Notes: generated by a model from the sequence alone, not told the origin. Positions 8,219-17,096 are shown, counted from the first letter of the stretch. The stretch: DNA of 53,339 bases from Candidatus Baldrarchaeota archaeon (GCA_030587435.1 JAUQZC010000028.1:1-53339), one strand, 5' to 3'. Program-made: numbers and translations.

Positions 8219-8523
8219 ATGATTATAGAAGAAGTAGCAAAAGCTTAAGATAGACCCAAAAACTTCTACGAGAAAGTCTTCTAAAATGGTTTGAGGACGA
8301 ACTAGCCAAGACAAATGCAGAAATAGCTAAGCTTTTAATTAAATATAAGGTAAACTCTCTAAGCGAGCTAGAGGTGAAAATAAAGAAGGGGCAAGTACCA
8401 GAACATCCAGCATGGGAAGACCTAATAATATTAGAAGAGCTTATAGAGACAAAAAAGACTAGAAGAGAGACTAGCTATTGTCCAAAAGTCTTAACGACGT
8501 ATATGATGATCTGCTCATCCTGA
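8219..8523 (+). pseudogene. Decayed antitoxin upstream of the TumE-like toxin
   Basis: An ATG at 8219 with GGTGAT upstream reads MIIEEVAKA and then hits TAA. A second frame, open from 8254 to TGA 8521, continues with LLRESLLKWFEDELAKTNAE and GQVPEHPAWEDLIILEELI. The PEHPxWED segment is what I associate with the helical antitoxin encoded before archaeal TumE-type toxins. The two frames are offset by two bases and a TAG separates them, so at least one indel has broken the gene. The following TumE-like gene is intact. Confidence 0.6.
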
Positions 8524-8579
8524 TCTACTCTAAGTTTTTAGATATTTTCGACGCGTAAAGTTTTGGCAAGGCACGCGGC

Positions 8580-8870
8580 ATGCGAATTATAAAGATTCGC
8601 ATCATCTTTAAGGACGAAAGTTTTCTTGACGTTATATGGAGATCTTCAGGAAAGTATAGCCTTCACTGGGAAAGAAGACACATCAATGGTACCATTTATA
8701 GGTATGACAATGCACCGCACTGGAAAAACGTTTCTACGTTTCCAAATCATTTTCATGACGGAAGTGATAAAAAGGTCACTCCTAGCTATCTGCCAAAAGA
8801 CCCTCTAGAAGCTTTAAAACGGATCTTAGAATTTATAAGAAGTAAAATATTGAAGGAAAGAACACGATAA
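8580..8870 (+). CDS. TumE-family (DUF6516-like) toxin
   Basis: A 96-residue protein has the family pattern: IIFKDESFLDVIW, then KYSLHWERRHINGTIYRYDNAPHW, then TFPNHFHDG, and a C-terminal helix. The aromatic/His-rich core (YSLHW, RYDNAPH, FPNHFH) is typical of the toxin partner of TumA antitoxins. It lies 57 bp after a broken antitoxin-like gene, so it may be an orphan or attenuated toxin. Only a weak Shine-Dalgarno (AAGG) precedes the ATG. The family is implicated in translation-related toxicity; the exact target here is unknown. Confidence 0.75.
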   Translation: MRIIKIRIIFKDESFLDVIWRSSGKYSLHWERRHINGTIYRYDNAPHWKNVSTFPNHFHDGSDKKVTPSYLPKDPLEALKRILEFIRSKILKERTR

Positions 8871-8926
8871 CTTAAAGATTAAGCTTTCATGATAGATTTT
8901 TCTTAAAACAATCTCTCATCAAGGTT

Positions 8927-9184
8927 TTAAGCATGAAGAAGTGTTTCAGCCAAATTTTCGGCAGGCAGCTCATTCATTATTCTTCTATACAAAAGATTAT
9001 TTGTCATCAACGTAACTAACGGTACAGTACCAACCTTGTAGTACCCAAAAGCTATCTCCTCAGCTAAGTCAATGGTATGATGCCAGGTATTTAAGGTAAC
9101 CATGTCATTCTCCCTAACTCTTAAGCAATTTCTAACTATCTGACAAGCCACCTTCTTCAAAACACTTCTTTCCTGAAACTGCAA
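8927..9184 (-). pseudogene. 5' fragment of an M29-like aminopeptidase gene
   Basis: From TTG 9184 (GGGGGTT just upstream) the frame reads KKVACQIVRNCLRVRENDMV, then LNTWHHTIDLAEEIAFGYYK and VPLVTLMTNNLLYRRIMNELP, ending at TAA after about 85 residues. This matches the N-terminal start of M29/thermophilic aminopeptidase-like metallopeptidases, which usually run to about 350-400 residues. The metal-binding C-terminal part is absent; what follows is not homologous. It is therefore a truncated stub. Confidence 0.6.
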
Positions 9185-9246
9185 ATTAACCCCCACAAAC
9201 AATAACAATTTTATCCCAATATATGTTCCTATCACCGGTGTAATCA

Positions 9247-10518
9247 ATGAAGATTCTCCTACTATACCCGCCATACACCAGCCACGTAGAGGAAGAAAAG
9301 AAAGGATACTTCCCACCATTGGGATTAGCATACATTGCAGCCATTTTAAGAAACCATAACCATTCAGTTAGAATAATAGATATGAATGTAGAGACGAAGG
9401 ATCTAGAAGAGCTGGAAAAAATTTGCGAAAAAGAGCAACCTGACATTGTCGGAATAAGCTCAACAACAATAACCTATAACACTTGCATAAACATTTTAAA
9501 ACGTATCAAAAATGTAATTCCTTCTGCAATAAGGATTGTAGGAGGGCCTCATGCCAGTATATTGCCTCATGAGTTCGTAGATTATTCTGATTTTGTTGTT
9601 GTCGGTGAAGGAGAGTACACAATGCTAGAACTAGTTAAAACATTAGAAAACGGTGAAGACCCCTCAAACATCAAGGGACTATTATTTAAGAAAGACGGAA
9701 AAATTGTTGAAACAGGCTCTAGACCCTTAATAACGTGTCTTGATAATTTTCCGTTCCCAGCTAGAGACCTCCTACATATGGAAGCTTATAATGATAACAA
9801 AGGAGCAATTCTCACTAGTAGAGGTTGCCCGTTCAACTGCATTTTCTGCAACTCTTACCTAATTTTTGGTAAAAAGTTTAGAGCCAGAAGCCCCAAAAAC
9901 GTTGTAGACGAAATAGAACACCTAGTCAAAAAATATAACGTCCATGTAATCCGCGTCTTAGACGACATGTTCACATTAAATCGAAAAAGAGTTATAGAAA
10001 TCTGTAATGAAATTCTTAATCGAGGTCTTAACATTGGATGGGAGTTGACAAACGGAACCAGAGTAGACAAGGTCGACAAAGAACTTCTAGAGAAAATGCA
10101 TGAAGCAGGATGCTACAGAATTTACTACGGCATAGAATCCGGCTCCGAAAAAGTTCTAAAAATGTTAAGAAAGGGCATCAAACTTGACCAAGTTAGACGC
10201 GTCGTCAAATGGACCAAAGAAATTGGCATCGAAGTCGGCGGTTTCTTCATGATAGGAGGGCCCGGAGAAACAATAGAAACATTAAAAGAAACTGAAAAGT
10301 TCATCGACGAGTTAAACTTGGATTATGTTCATCTTAGTATTGCAACCCCCTATCCTAGGACCGATTTCTGGAACTGGGTTCTTAAAAACGGCAGATTTGT
10401 TACAAACGACTACAGCAAATTCGAAAAAGAATTCATCTTTGAAACTCCCGATTTCCCTTGGGAGCAAAGAATGAAAATATTCGAATATCTACATGAAAAA
10501 TATTGTTCGGACAAATAA
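9247..10518 (+). CDS. B12-binding-domain radical SAM enzyme (BchE/P-methylase-like class)
   Basis: This 423-residue protein has an N-terminal Rossmann domain (MKILLLYPPYTSH, PPLGLAYIAAIL, VGGPHASILPHEF, VVVGEGEYTMLEL) of the cobalamin-binding type. The radical SAM core has CPFNCIFC with C194, C198 and C201 for the [4Fe-4S] cluster, then RVLDDMFTLNRKR, YYGIESGSEKVLKMLRKG and FMIGGPGET. The canonical DxHxxG B12 motif is not obvious, so B12 dependence is uncertain. GGTGTAATCA precedes the start. It is monocistronic and the substrate cannot be predicted from neighbours. Confidence 0.88.
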   Translation: MKILLLYPPYTSHVEEEKKGYFPPLGLAYIAAILRNHNHSVRIIDMNVETKDLEELEKICEKEQPDIVGISSTTITYNTCINILKRIKNVIPSAIRIVGGPHASILPHEFVDYSDFVVVGEGEYTMLELVKTLENGEDPSNIKGLLFKKDGKIVETGSRPLITCLDNFPFPARDLLHMEAYNDNKGAILTSRGCPFNCIFCNSYLIFGKKFRARSPKNVVDEIEHLVKKYNVHVIRVLDDMFTLNRKRVIEICNEILNRGLNIGWELTNGTRVDKVDKELLEKMHEAGCYRIYYGIESGSEKVLKMLRKGIKLDQVRRVVKWTKEIGIEVGGFFMIGGPGETIETLKETEKFIDELNLDYVHLSIATPYPRTDFWNWVLKNGRFVTNDYSKFEKEFIFETPDFPWEQRMKIFEYLHEKYCSDK

Positions 10519-10552
10519 ATAGTGAGAATAAAAACATTTTATGAAACCGTAT

Positions 10553-11404
10553 TTAGAACTTATGAACCGTCCCTGTTCTCTTTATTTTTTCCTCGCTTTT
10601 TAAGTATATGAGATATCCAAGTGTTAAATATATAACGTCTAGTATTGCCAGCATAGCTACATTCCGCCATATCCACATTTGCCTTGGACCATAGAGTAGA
10701 AATCCTCGAAAACTCTCTACTCCATATGTTATAGGCGAGATTTTAGCTATTGCTTGAAGAAACACCGGCAATATTGCAATTGGATACGCTGTTGGCGTTA
10801 CAACCCAGAAAACTGTGTCCACTACATCTATAACCATCCAACCCTGCTTCACCATGAGAACGACGCTACATATCATAAACCCTACGCCTTGGATGGCTAA
10901 AATCGTCAAAGCAACCGATATCAGAGAGGGAAGGATCCCCCAAAGGTTCAAATGAATACCAAAAATAATCACCATGGCTACTAGTTGAAGTACCAACCCT
11001 GAGCCTGTGTGCGTAATGCTATGTAAACCTTGACCAAAAATTATTGAAAATCTCGATACTGGTGTTACCAAGACGGATTCAAGGGTCCCTATCCACTGCT
11101 CTCTCCTTAAACTCATAGCTGTGCCCCATAAAGCTGCGCTAGCAAAGCCGAGAAAAGCAAACCCGAGCACTGTATAAGTTACAATGTCCCCTATTCCGGT
11201 TAACTTCTCTAAAAACGGACTGTATCTTCCCCCTACGACTGCAAAACCAAAAATTATGAAAGGTAATAGCCACATGATCGGCGCAAAGATGAAATATGTA
11301 ACACTAAGCGGATAAGAAAGTTCATCCTTCCAAACCTTGACGCAAATTGCCCATATTGCCCTTAACTCCTTCCAAAGATCATATATCTTCGCTTTAAACT
11401 TCAT
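10553..11404 (-). CDS. ABC-2 type exporter permease, subunit B
   Basis: A 283-residue membrane protein has about six hydrophobic segments and the ABC-2 permease hallmark SLRREQWIGTLESVLVTPVSRFSIIFGQ near residue 100. It starts 13 bp after the related permease gene, with GGAGG seven bases ahead of the ATG. With that permease and the ATPase upstream it forms a complete three-gene exporter. The cargo (drug, lipid or polysaccharide) is not indicated. Confidence 0.9.
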   Translation of the reverse strand: MKFKAKIYDLWKELRAIWAICVKVWKDELSYPLSVTYFIFAPIMWLLPFIIFGFAVVGGRYSPFLEKLTGIGDIVTYTVLGFAFLGFASAALWGTAMSLRREQWIGTLESVLVTPVSRFSIIFGQGLHSITHTGSGLVLQLVAMVIIFGIHLNLWGILPSLISVALTILAIQGVGFMICSVVLMVKQGWMVIDVVDTVFWVVTPTAYPIAILPVFLQAIAKISPITYGVESFRGFLLYGPRQMWIWRNVAMLAILDVIYLTLGYLIYLKSEEKIKRTGTVHKF

Positions 11405-11416
11405 TTACGAGCCTCC

Positions 11417-12280
11417 TTAGTATTTTCCAATTCCCCCAGCCTTTTTAGTTCTGTACTCAGCGTACGCAAAGGTTAGATAACCAAATGTCCACAAACACAA
11501 CGTAAAAACACATAAAATTACTATGATGTTCATTACTGCCTGAATGTCCTTATTTAGTAGTATTATAGCTCTTATGGCTGTAAATGCGTAAGTTGCTGGT
11601 ATCAATAAGCTTATAATTCTCGCAGCATATGGAAGTTCAGATATAGGGTACCTAACCGGGATTAGCACGTAAAACATTGCATCTAAGAATCGTGTTAAAG
11701 CATCTGGATCCTTAAAGACCATCACTACACCAGCCATAGTCATTGCAAACCCATAAAGTGCCAAAAGCATTAAAGTAAGCAGCACAATGAAGGGCAATAC
11801 ATGTGAAAGAGCAAAGGGTATACCAAAAATCAGCAAAAGCACTACGAGTTGTACCGTGGCGGTAAGAGTTGTAGTAGCTGTTTCAGCTAATGCAGCTCCT
11901 ATTAAAATGTCCACTCGAGATATTGGTGTTACCAAGAGACTCTCAAGGGTCCCAGACATCTGTTCCCATCGTAAAGCATTCCCCATACCCCACAGGGCAC
12001 TCATCACGTACATGAAGAGTGTACTTCCAAGAACCATATAACTTAACCAGTCAGGCGTTCCCGTAGTGGACGCAAACTTCGTACTCGTAGTTCCACCTGT
12101 TAGAGCTATTCCTTGAAATATTGCTGGCATTATCCAACCTATTGGAACAAACGCCCAATATAATATATTAAAAGGATATCTAAGAGAAATTTTCAAGCTT
12201 TTCCACGCTATGTTCATAGCAACGCCTAAACTAGGCCTTTCATCCGAAAGAACGTATCTAAATTGGACTTTGCTCTTCAT
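11417..12280 (-). CDS. ABC-2 type exporter permease, subunit A
   Basis: Like its neighbour, it has six predicted membrane segments and the loop LRWEQMSGTLESLLVTPISR, so the two permeases are paralogues and probably form a heterodimer. The open frame extends to 12322, but GGGAGGAGG lies eight to nine bases before ATG 12280, giving 287 residues. This start overlaps the 3' end of the ATPase gene by 23 bp, which implies translational coupling. Confidence 0.88.
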   Translation of the reverse strand: MKSKVQFRYVLSDERPSLGVAMNIAWKSLKISLRYPFNILYWAFVPIGWIMPAIFQGIALTGGTTSTKFASTTGTPDWLSYMVLGSTLFMYVMSALWGMGNALRWEQMSGTLESLLVTPISRVDILIGAALAETATTTLTATVQLVVLLLIFGIPFALSHVLPFIVLLTLMLLALYGFAMTMAGVVMVFKDPDALTRFLDAMFYVLIPVRYPISELPYAARIISLLIPATYAFTAIRAIILLNKDIQAVMNIIVILCVFTLCLWTFGYLTFAYAEYRTKKAGGIGKY

Positions 12281-13271
12281 CCCTAAGCCTCCTCCCAGTG
12301 TGTTTAATAAAAACATCTTCAAGCGTCGGTTCCTCGACTTTAAAGCTAACTACTCGTACTTTAACATTATTAAGAACGTTTAAAGCTTCCCTAGCAGCTT
12401 CAACACTGTTTTTCGCATAAATCTTAATTTCATATTTCCCATTGCTTAAGCTAGTTACCACCTGTTCAATGTATGACATCGCCTCTAGTTCTTTTGTTGG
12501 CGGTTCATCAAGCGTTTCTAACACTAAAACATTCCGTGTACTTATTTCACGTTTTAATTCATCTGGCGTACCAATGCGAATTATTTCCCCTCTGTCTATG
12601 AGAGCTATACGGTCACAAAGCATATCTGCTTCTTCCATGTAATGCGTGGTTAAAAAGATCGTTTTCCCTTCCTTTTCGTTAAGTTCTTCTCTTATGAACT
12701 TCCTTATCTCTCTAGCAAAATTTGGATCCAACCCTAAGGTGGGTTCGTCCAGCAATAGGATTGGTGGATCATGAATAAGCGCTTTCGCAAGAATAACCTT
12801 CATCTTCATGCCCGAAGAATAATCCTCTACCTTATCATCGGCTCTCTCTTTAAGATCCATTAGTTCTAAAAGCTCATTTACCCTTTTTTCAGCGGCTTTC
12901 TTATCAAGTTTGTATAGCTTTGCGAAAAAGAGAAGATTTTCTCTAGCTGTCAATTTCCAATATATACTCCTTTCACCACCGGTCATCAAGCCTATCCTAG
13001 ACCTAACTTTCCCTGCTTCCCTAACAACATCGTAGCCGTCTACATAGGCTTCTCCTTCATCAGGAAGTATTAAAGTTGAAAGTATCTTAATTAATGTGGT
13101 TTTTCCAGCTCCATTGGGACCTAGAAGACCGAATATTTCACCTCTCTTCACACGTAAATTAACACGATTTAAAGCTACAACCTCCTTTTTCTCCTTCGGT
13201 AGAATGTAAAACTTTCTCCTTCTTTCAACAAACTTTTTATAGAGATTTATAACCTCTATAGAAAAGTTCAT
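12258..13271 (-). CDS. ABC transporter ATP-binding protein (DrrA-like exporter class)
   Basis: In 337 residues it shows Walker A LLGPNGAGKTT, the signature YSSGMKMK (in place of LSGGQ), Walker B ILLLDEPTLGLD and the H-loop LTTHYMEEAD. A C-terminal domain of about 90 residues of the DrrA type (VRVVSFKVEEPTLEDVFIKHTGR) follows. GGGAGGC precedes the ATG. First gene of the exporter operon; the promoter should lie in 13272-13350. Confidence 0.93.
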   Translation of the reverse strand: MNFSIEVINLYKKFVERRRKFYILPKEKKEVVALNRVNLRVKRGEIFGLLGPNGAGKTTLIKILSTLILPDEGEAYVDGYDVVREAGKVRSRIGLMTGGERSIYWKLTARENLLFFAKLYKLDKKAAEKRVNELLELMDLKERADDKVEDYSSGMKMKVILAKALIHDPPILLLDEPTLGLDPNFAREIRKFIREELNEKEGKTIFLTTHYMEEADMLCDRIALIDRGEIIRIGTPDELKREISTRNVLVLETLDEPPTKELEAMSYIEQVVTSLSNGKYEIKIYAKNSVEAAREALNVLNNVKVRVVSFKVEEPTLEDVFIKHTGRRLRDEEQSPI

Positions 13272-13877
13272 TTAAAAGCCTCCCTTATCGTTTTTAAAAC
13301 CTTAAAATGGACTAATCAGATAGCAAAATCCAAGGGCGATCAGTAAAAAGCAGCTACAAACATATTTGACACCATTACATTAAATATTTAAGAGGTTTTT
13401 AAAAATTGTGGTAAAATTGGTTTATAGGTTGTTCTAAAGCAGTTTATCATAATGAGTAAGGTATTTTTAAAAGAAGAGGATTTTGTTGTAGAGTGCTGCC
13501 GTCTTGGTGGGCTCGACTTATTTTGGCATTGCAATTTGAGGGGAGAGGGGAGGAGGGGATACCAAAAAAGAGCTATATCGAGCCTCTCACCACGCACAGA
13601 GCTGTGCTTACTACATGTTATCCCCTATAAATCTTTCTATTACCTTGAAAACACCCAACATAATAAATTGTAATGTCTTAAGAAATGCTTTCTGCACGAT
13701 TTATAACATGTCTTGTCATATCATTATTGCAGGGGTCTATTAATCGTCCTACTGGCATTTTCGGGTGTTCTGTCAACAACTTTGATTGGCAAGTATTAAA
13801 GCTTGTGAGAGGGTCTTGAGCGGTAAGAGAAGAGAAAATTGAATGGAATACGTGTGATTAAGGGGACGAAAAACAAA
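13272..13877. other. Long intergenic region with only weak small frames
   Basis: About 600 bp upstream of the iron operator. A 73-codon plus-strand frame (13452-13673, starting MSKVFLKEEDFVVECCRLGG) and a 44-codon frame (13685-13819) exist. Both lack recognisable homology and a Shine-Dalgarno site, so I do not call them genes. AACAACTTTGATTG-CAAG occurs at 13775-13793 and, with one mismatch, at 13958-13976 around the DtxR start codon, perhaps a trace of a local duplication. A TATA-like ATTAAATATTT is at about 13380-13390. Confidence 0.35.
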
Positions 13878-13902
13878 TTAGGTTTACCTAAATCTTTAAA
13901 TA
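13878..13902 (+). promoter_or_regulatory. DtxR/IdeR-like operator and TATA box of the iron operon
   Basis: TTAGGTTTACCTAA (13878-13891) has perfect 6-bp arms around a TT centre and resembles the bacterial IdeR/DtxR box. It lies directly next to TTTAAATA (13895-13902), the likely TATA box, about 65 bp before the start codon of a DtxR-family gene. Binding by the iron-loaded regulator here would block TBP/TFB recruitment, so iron-dependent autoregulation of the operon is the natural inference. Confidence 0.65.
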
Positions 13903-13964
13903 GTTAACTTTGTGTTCAATATATGAAATTCAATTTCAACTTTTGAAATATCGAGGGAACAACT

Positions 13965-14684
13965 TTGATTGACAAGGATTTAGGAGAAAAAATCGAGGAG
14001 TGCCTGGAAATCCTATTTAGGTTAGAAAAGAACCAAAAACGTGTAAAAACAACGGAATTAGCCAAAAAACTAGGTTCTCCCCTTTCTTCAATGACTGTGC
14101 TACTTCAAAGACTTTCTAAAATGGGGTTAGTTTATTACGAACCGTATAAGGGGGTCAGACTTACAGATAAAGGAAGAAAGGTGGCGATCAAAATTATTAG
14201 AAGACACAGATTGTCTGAAAGATTCCTGACCGACATTCTCGGTCTTGACTGGTGTGAGGTTCACGAACACGCATGCAAACTTGAACATGCCATTACAGAC
14301 AAGGTCGAAGAAAAATTAAATGAAAAACTAGGCGGTCCAACTGTTTGCCCCCATGGCAATCCTATTCCAACCCCTAGTGGAGAAATAATTTTTGAAGAAG
14401 ATATTCCTCTTTCAGAGTTGCAACCCGCAGAAGAAGCCATTATCACTAGGATCATAGATGAAAATCCAGCTTTGCTTCGTCGACTTATTGCAATCGGTAT
14501 CTTGCCTGGTGTCAAAATTACAGTTAAAGAAAAATCTCCACTTGGAGGAGCACTTGTTTTAAAAATAGGTGACTATGAGGTTGCATTGGGTCACGATGTA
14601 GCTTCCAAAATATGTGCGAAAACAAGTACTGCTCCTCACAGACATAGACGTCGTATGCGTCACGGAGCAAAAAGCCGCAAATAA
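13965..14684 (+). CDS. DtxR-family iron-dependent regulator with C-terminal FeoA-like SH3 domain
   Basis: The 239-residue protein has a winged helix (residues 1-70, with TTELAKKLGSPLSSMTVLLQ and a wing VYYEPYKGVRLT), then a DtxR dimerisation/metal domain: RHRLSERFLTDILGLDW, CEVHEHACKLEHAI, CPHGNPIPTPSG. A C-terminal FeoA/SH3-like domain (about 145-220) follows, and the protein ends in a His/Arg-rich tail (HRHRRRMRHG). Metal-ligand residues of the family (the Cys and His of CEVHEHACKLEH) are present. The start is TTG behind GAGGG. Five bases separate it from the FeoB frame, so regulator and transporter are one operon. Confidence 0.9.
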   Translation: MIDKDLGEKIEECLEILFRLEKNQKRVKTTELAKKLGSPLSSMTVLLQRLSKMGLVYYEPYKGVRLTDKGRKVAIKIIRRHRLSERFLTDILGLDWCEVHEHACKLEHAITDKVEEKLNEKLGGPTVCPHGNPIPTPSGEIIFEEDIPLSELQPAEEAIITRIIDENPALLRRLIAIGILPGVKITVKEKSPLGGALVLKIGDYEVALGHDVASKICAKTSTAPHRHRRRMRHGAKSRK

Positions 14685-14710
14685 ATATAATGTTGAAAGA
14701 GAGGATCGCC

Positions 14711-16702
14711 ATGGCTTCTTCAAGACATCTTAAAGAACCAAAAGAGAGTAGTGATACTGTAAAAATATTATTGGCTGGTAATCCCAATACCGGTAAATCT
14801 GTGTTTTTCAATAGAATTACAGGCATAGGAGTTATTGTTTCAAATTACCCTGGCACCACTGTTGAACTTATGGAGGGGAAAACAAAATTTAATGGTAGAG
14901 AAATCACTGTTATCGATCTTCCTGGCACATATTCCCTTGGCGCTGGCTCCATGGATGAAAGAGTTGCTAGGGCAGCTATCTTGGAAGAAAAACCCGCTGT
15001 TGTTATCAATATCGTAGATGCCGCCAACCTTGAACGAAACCTATACTTAACTCTGCAACTCCTTGAACTTCAAACTCCAATCGTTGTTGCACTAAACATG
15101 GTTGATGAAGCTAGAAAAAGAGGTATCGAAATAGATCACAAAAAACTTTCTGAACTTCTCGGTGTCCCTGTCATTCCAACGATTGCAACGCGAGGTGAAG
15201 GCATTAGAGAAGTCATAGATGTCGCTTTAAAAGTTTTTGATGGAAGACTAACAATTCGCCCCATGAAAGTACAATATGGACGAGACATCAAAACTATAAT
15301 CCAAGAACTTGAAAAGATCGTAAAGAACCGTCTGAAAACACTTCCCAAGAACATGAGACCCAGAACTATTTCAATCCTCCTACTGGAGGGAGATCCTGAG
15401 ATTATAGAAGAAATAAGTAAAATAGATGAAGAAGTTATAGAAATCGCCAAGAATTTTGCTAAGAAAATTGAAGAATTACATGGTGAACCTGCTAGCTTAA
15501 GAATTGCCAAGGAAAGATATGGCGTCGCCCACAGTATAGCTAAAGCCGTAACAACTAGATATGAAAAGAAAATTTTACTTAGAGATAAACTCGATGCTTT
15601 AACTACGAACATATATACTGGTTTTCCTATAATGGTCTGCGTGTGGATAGGTTTATTTTCTCTCTTACTCTACGGCGGAAGTTTTTTAGAAGAACTAATA
15701 GTTTTCGGGTGGGAAAGTTATATTGCTCCACTTATTGAAAGAGGACTGTCTTATATTATTCCTAACGATTTCATTTATCAAATCGTTAGTAGAGGTTTAA
15801 TTCTAGGGTTAGAGGCAGGACTAGCTGTTGTAGTGCCTTATGTAACCCTATTTTATATAGCTTTAGCAGTTCTTGAAGACACTGGTTACCTTACACGCAT
15901 GGCGTATCTTATGGACAATTTTATGCATAAAGTTGGTCTTCATGGAAGAGCTATAATCCCTCTCATAGCTGGCTATGGATGCAATGTTCCCGCAATCATG
16001 GGTACAAGGGTCTTAGAAACTCGAAGAGAAAGAGTTTTAGCAGCTTTTCTCATAACCTTAATTCCTTGCTCTGCCAGAACTGTAGTTATATTAGGTTTGA
16101 TAGGCCAGTATATAGGTCTACTTGCTGTCCTTTCTATCTATGCATTAAATTTAGGTATTATAGCTGCTTCAGGCTTCTTTTTAAACCGTATTATAAAAGG
16201 TGAAACATTCGGATTAGTTATGGAGCTTCCACCCTACCGTATTCCGCATCCAATACCTGTTTTAAAGAAAACTTGGATCAGATTTAGAGAATTTGTATAC
16301 ATAGCCTTCCCACTGCTTATTTTAGGTAGCTTAGTTCTTAGTGCTTTCGAATATTCCGGTGCCATTCAACCCGTTGTTTCTTTAATGAAGCCAATAGTTG
16401 TTGGAATACTTGGTCTCCCAGCCCTAACGGGAATAACACTAGTTTTCGGAGTTCTTAGGAAAGAAATGACATTAGAAATGCTCATAGTACTATTCGGAAC
16501 CACGGATTTCCTAGCAATAATGAACACAACTCAAATGATTGTTTTTACAGTAGTAGTTACACTTTACTTTCCATGCATCGCAACTTTCGCAGTCCTAGGT
16601 AAAGAACTAGGCTGGAAAACCGCCATCCTAATAGCAATATCAACAATCATCCTAGCAATAACTATCGGAGGAATAACCAATTTCATACTTACACGTCTCT
16701 AA
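14711..16702 (+). CDS. feoB: Ferrous iron transporter FeoB
   Basis: The N-terminal G domain has G1 GNPNTGKS (residues 23-30), G3 DLPGTYS and G4 NMVDE. A helical GDI-like spacer follows, then a membrane domain of about eight segments containing GFPIMVCVWIG, the two Gate motifs (IPLIAGYGCNVPAIMGTR and FGVLRKEMTLEML) and LIPCSAR. The length of 663 residues is normal. The frame opens at ATG 14690, but GAGAGG lies six bases before ATG 14711, so the shorter form is annotated. It imports Fe2+ across the cytoplasmic membrane and is co-transcribed with the DtxR-FeoA gene. Confidence 0.95.
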   Translation: MASSRHLKEPKESSDTVKILLAGNPNTGKSVFFNRITGIGVIVSNYPGTTVELMEGKTKFNGREITVIDLPGTYSLGAGSMDERVARAAILEEKPAVVINIVDAANLERNLYLTLQLLELQTPIVVALNMVDEARKRGIEIDHKKLSELLGVPVIPTIATRGEGIREVIDVALKVFDGRLTIRPMKVQYGRDIKTIIQELEKIVKNRLKTLPKNMRPRTISILLLEGDPEIIEEISKIDEEVIEIAKNFAKKIEELHGEPASLRIAKERYGVAHSIAKAVTTRYEKKILLRDKLDALTTNIYTGFPIMVCVWIGLFSLLLYGGSFLEELIVFGWESYIAPLIERGLSYIIPNDFIYQIVSRGLILGLEAGLAVVVPYVTLFYIALAVLEDTGYLTRMAYLMDNFMHKVGLHGRAIIPLIAGYGCNVPAIMGTRVLETRRERVLAAFLITLIPCSARTVVILGLIGQYIGLLAVLSIYALNLGIIAASGFFLNRIIKGETFGLVMELPPYRIPHPIPVLKKTWIRFREFVYIAFPLLILGSLVLSAFEYSGAIQPVVSLMKPIVVGILGLPALTGITLVFGVLRKEMTLEMLIVLFGTTDFLAIMNTTQMIVFTVVVTLYFPCIATFAVLGKELGWKTAILIAISTIILAITIGGITNFILTRL

Positions 16703-16757
16703 ACATCAAATAAACGCCATTTAGAAAAATTTTGCACTTCATATACACTTCCATTTT

Positions 16758-16928
16758 ATGCGATGTGCGGGTGATATACTCTTGCCAAAAGAGAAAACGT
16801 ATCGGTGTCCTCTTTGTGGCTTTAAATTTACCGAAAAATCAGCAAAAGATTGTATAAATTGTCCATTAGCAGCAAAATGCAGTCTGATTAGGTGTCCTAA
16901 CTGTGGATACGAATTCCCCAAAATTTAA
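16758..16928 (+). CDS. Small zinc-ribbon/Cys-rich protein downstream of feoB
   Basis: A 56-codon frame ends at TAA 16926-16928. It contains CPLC, CINC, an isolated Cys in AAKCSL and CPNCGYEF, that is, two Cys pairs able to bind zinc or iron plus extra cysteines. An internal TTG at 16782 has GGTGAT six bases upstream and may be the true start (48 aa). It lies 55 bp after feoB on the same strand, a position often taken by small FeoC-like or FeoB-associated Cys-rich proteins. Confidence 0.65.
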   Translation: MRCAGDILLPKEKTYRCPLCGFKFTEKSAKDCINCPLAAKCSLIRCPNCGYEFPKI

Positions 16929-17096
16929 CTCTCTCAGCTTTCTTCCTTCAATTTTCTTCTGACCAGCAACCATTGGTCAGATTTGAAGTAAACATTATTT
17001 TCTTCAAAATAACGTTGAGATTTTGAGATCAAAAATATATAAATGCTACACTGATCGAAAGATAATTACTCAGCTTATGAGGTTGGCGAATCAGAT

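Noticed and set aside
8927..9331. Full 134-codon minus-strand frame as a gene
   Set aside because: Its first 48 codons lie antisense to the start of the B12-type radical SAM gene; only the part from TTG 9184 shows aminopeptidase similarity and a ribosome site.
13452..13673. 73-codon frame as a gene
   Set aside because: No Shine-Dalgarno, no recognisable family, Cys/Arg-rich odd composition; probably chance.
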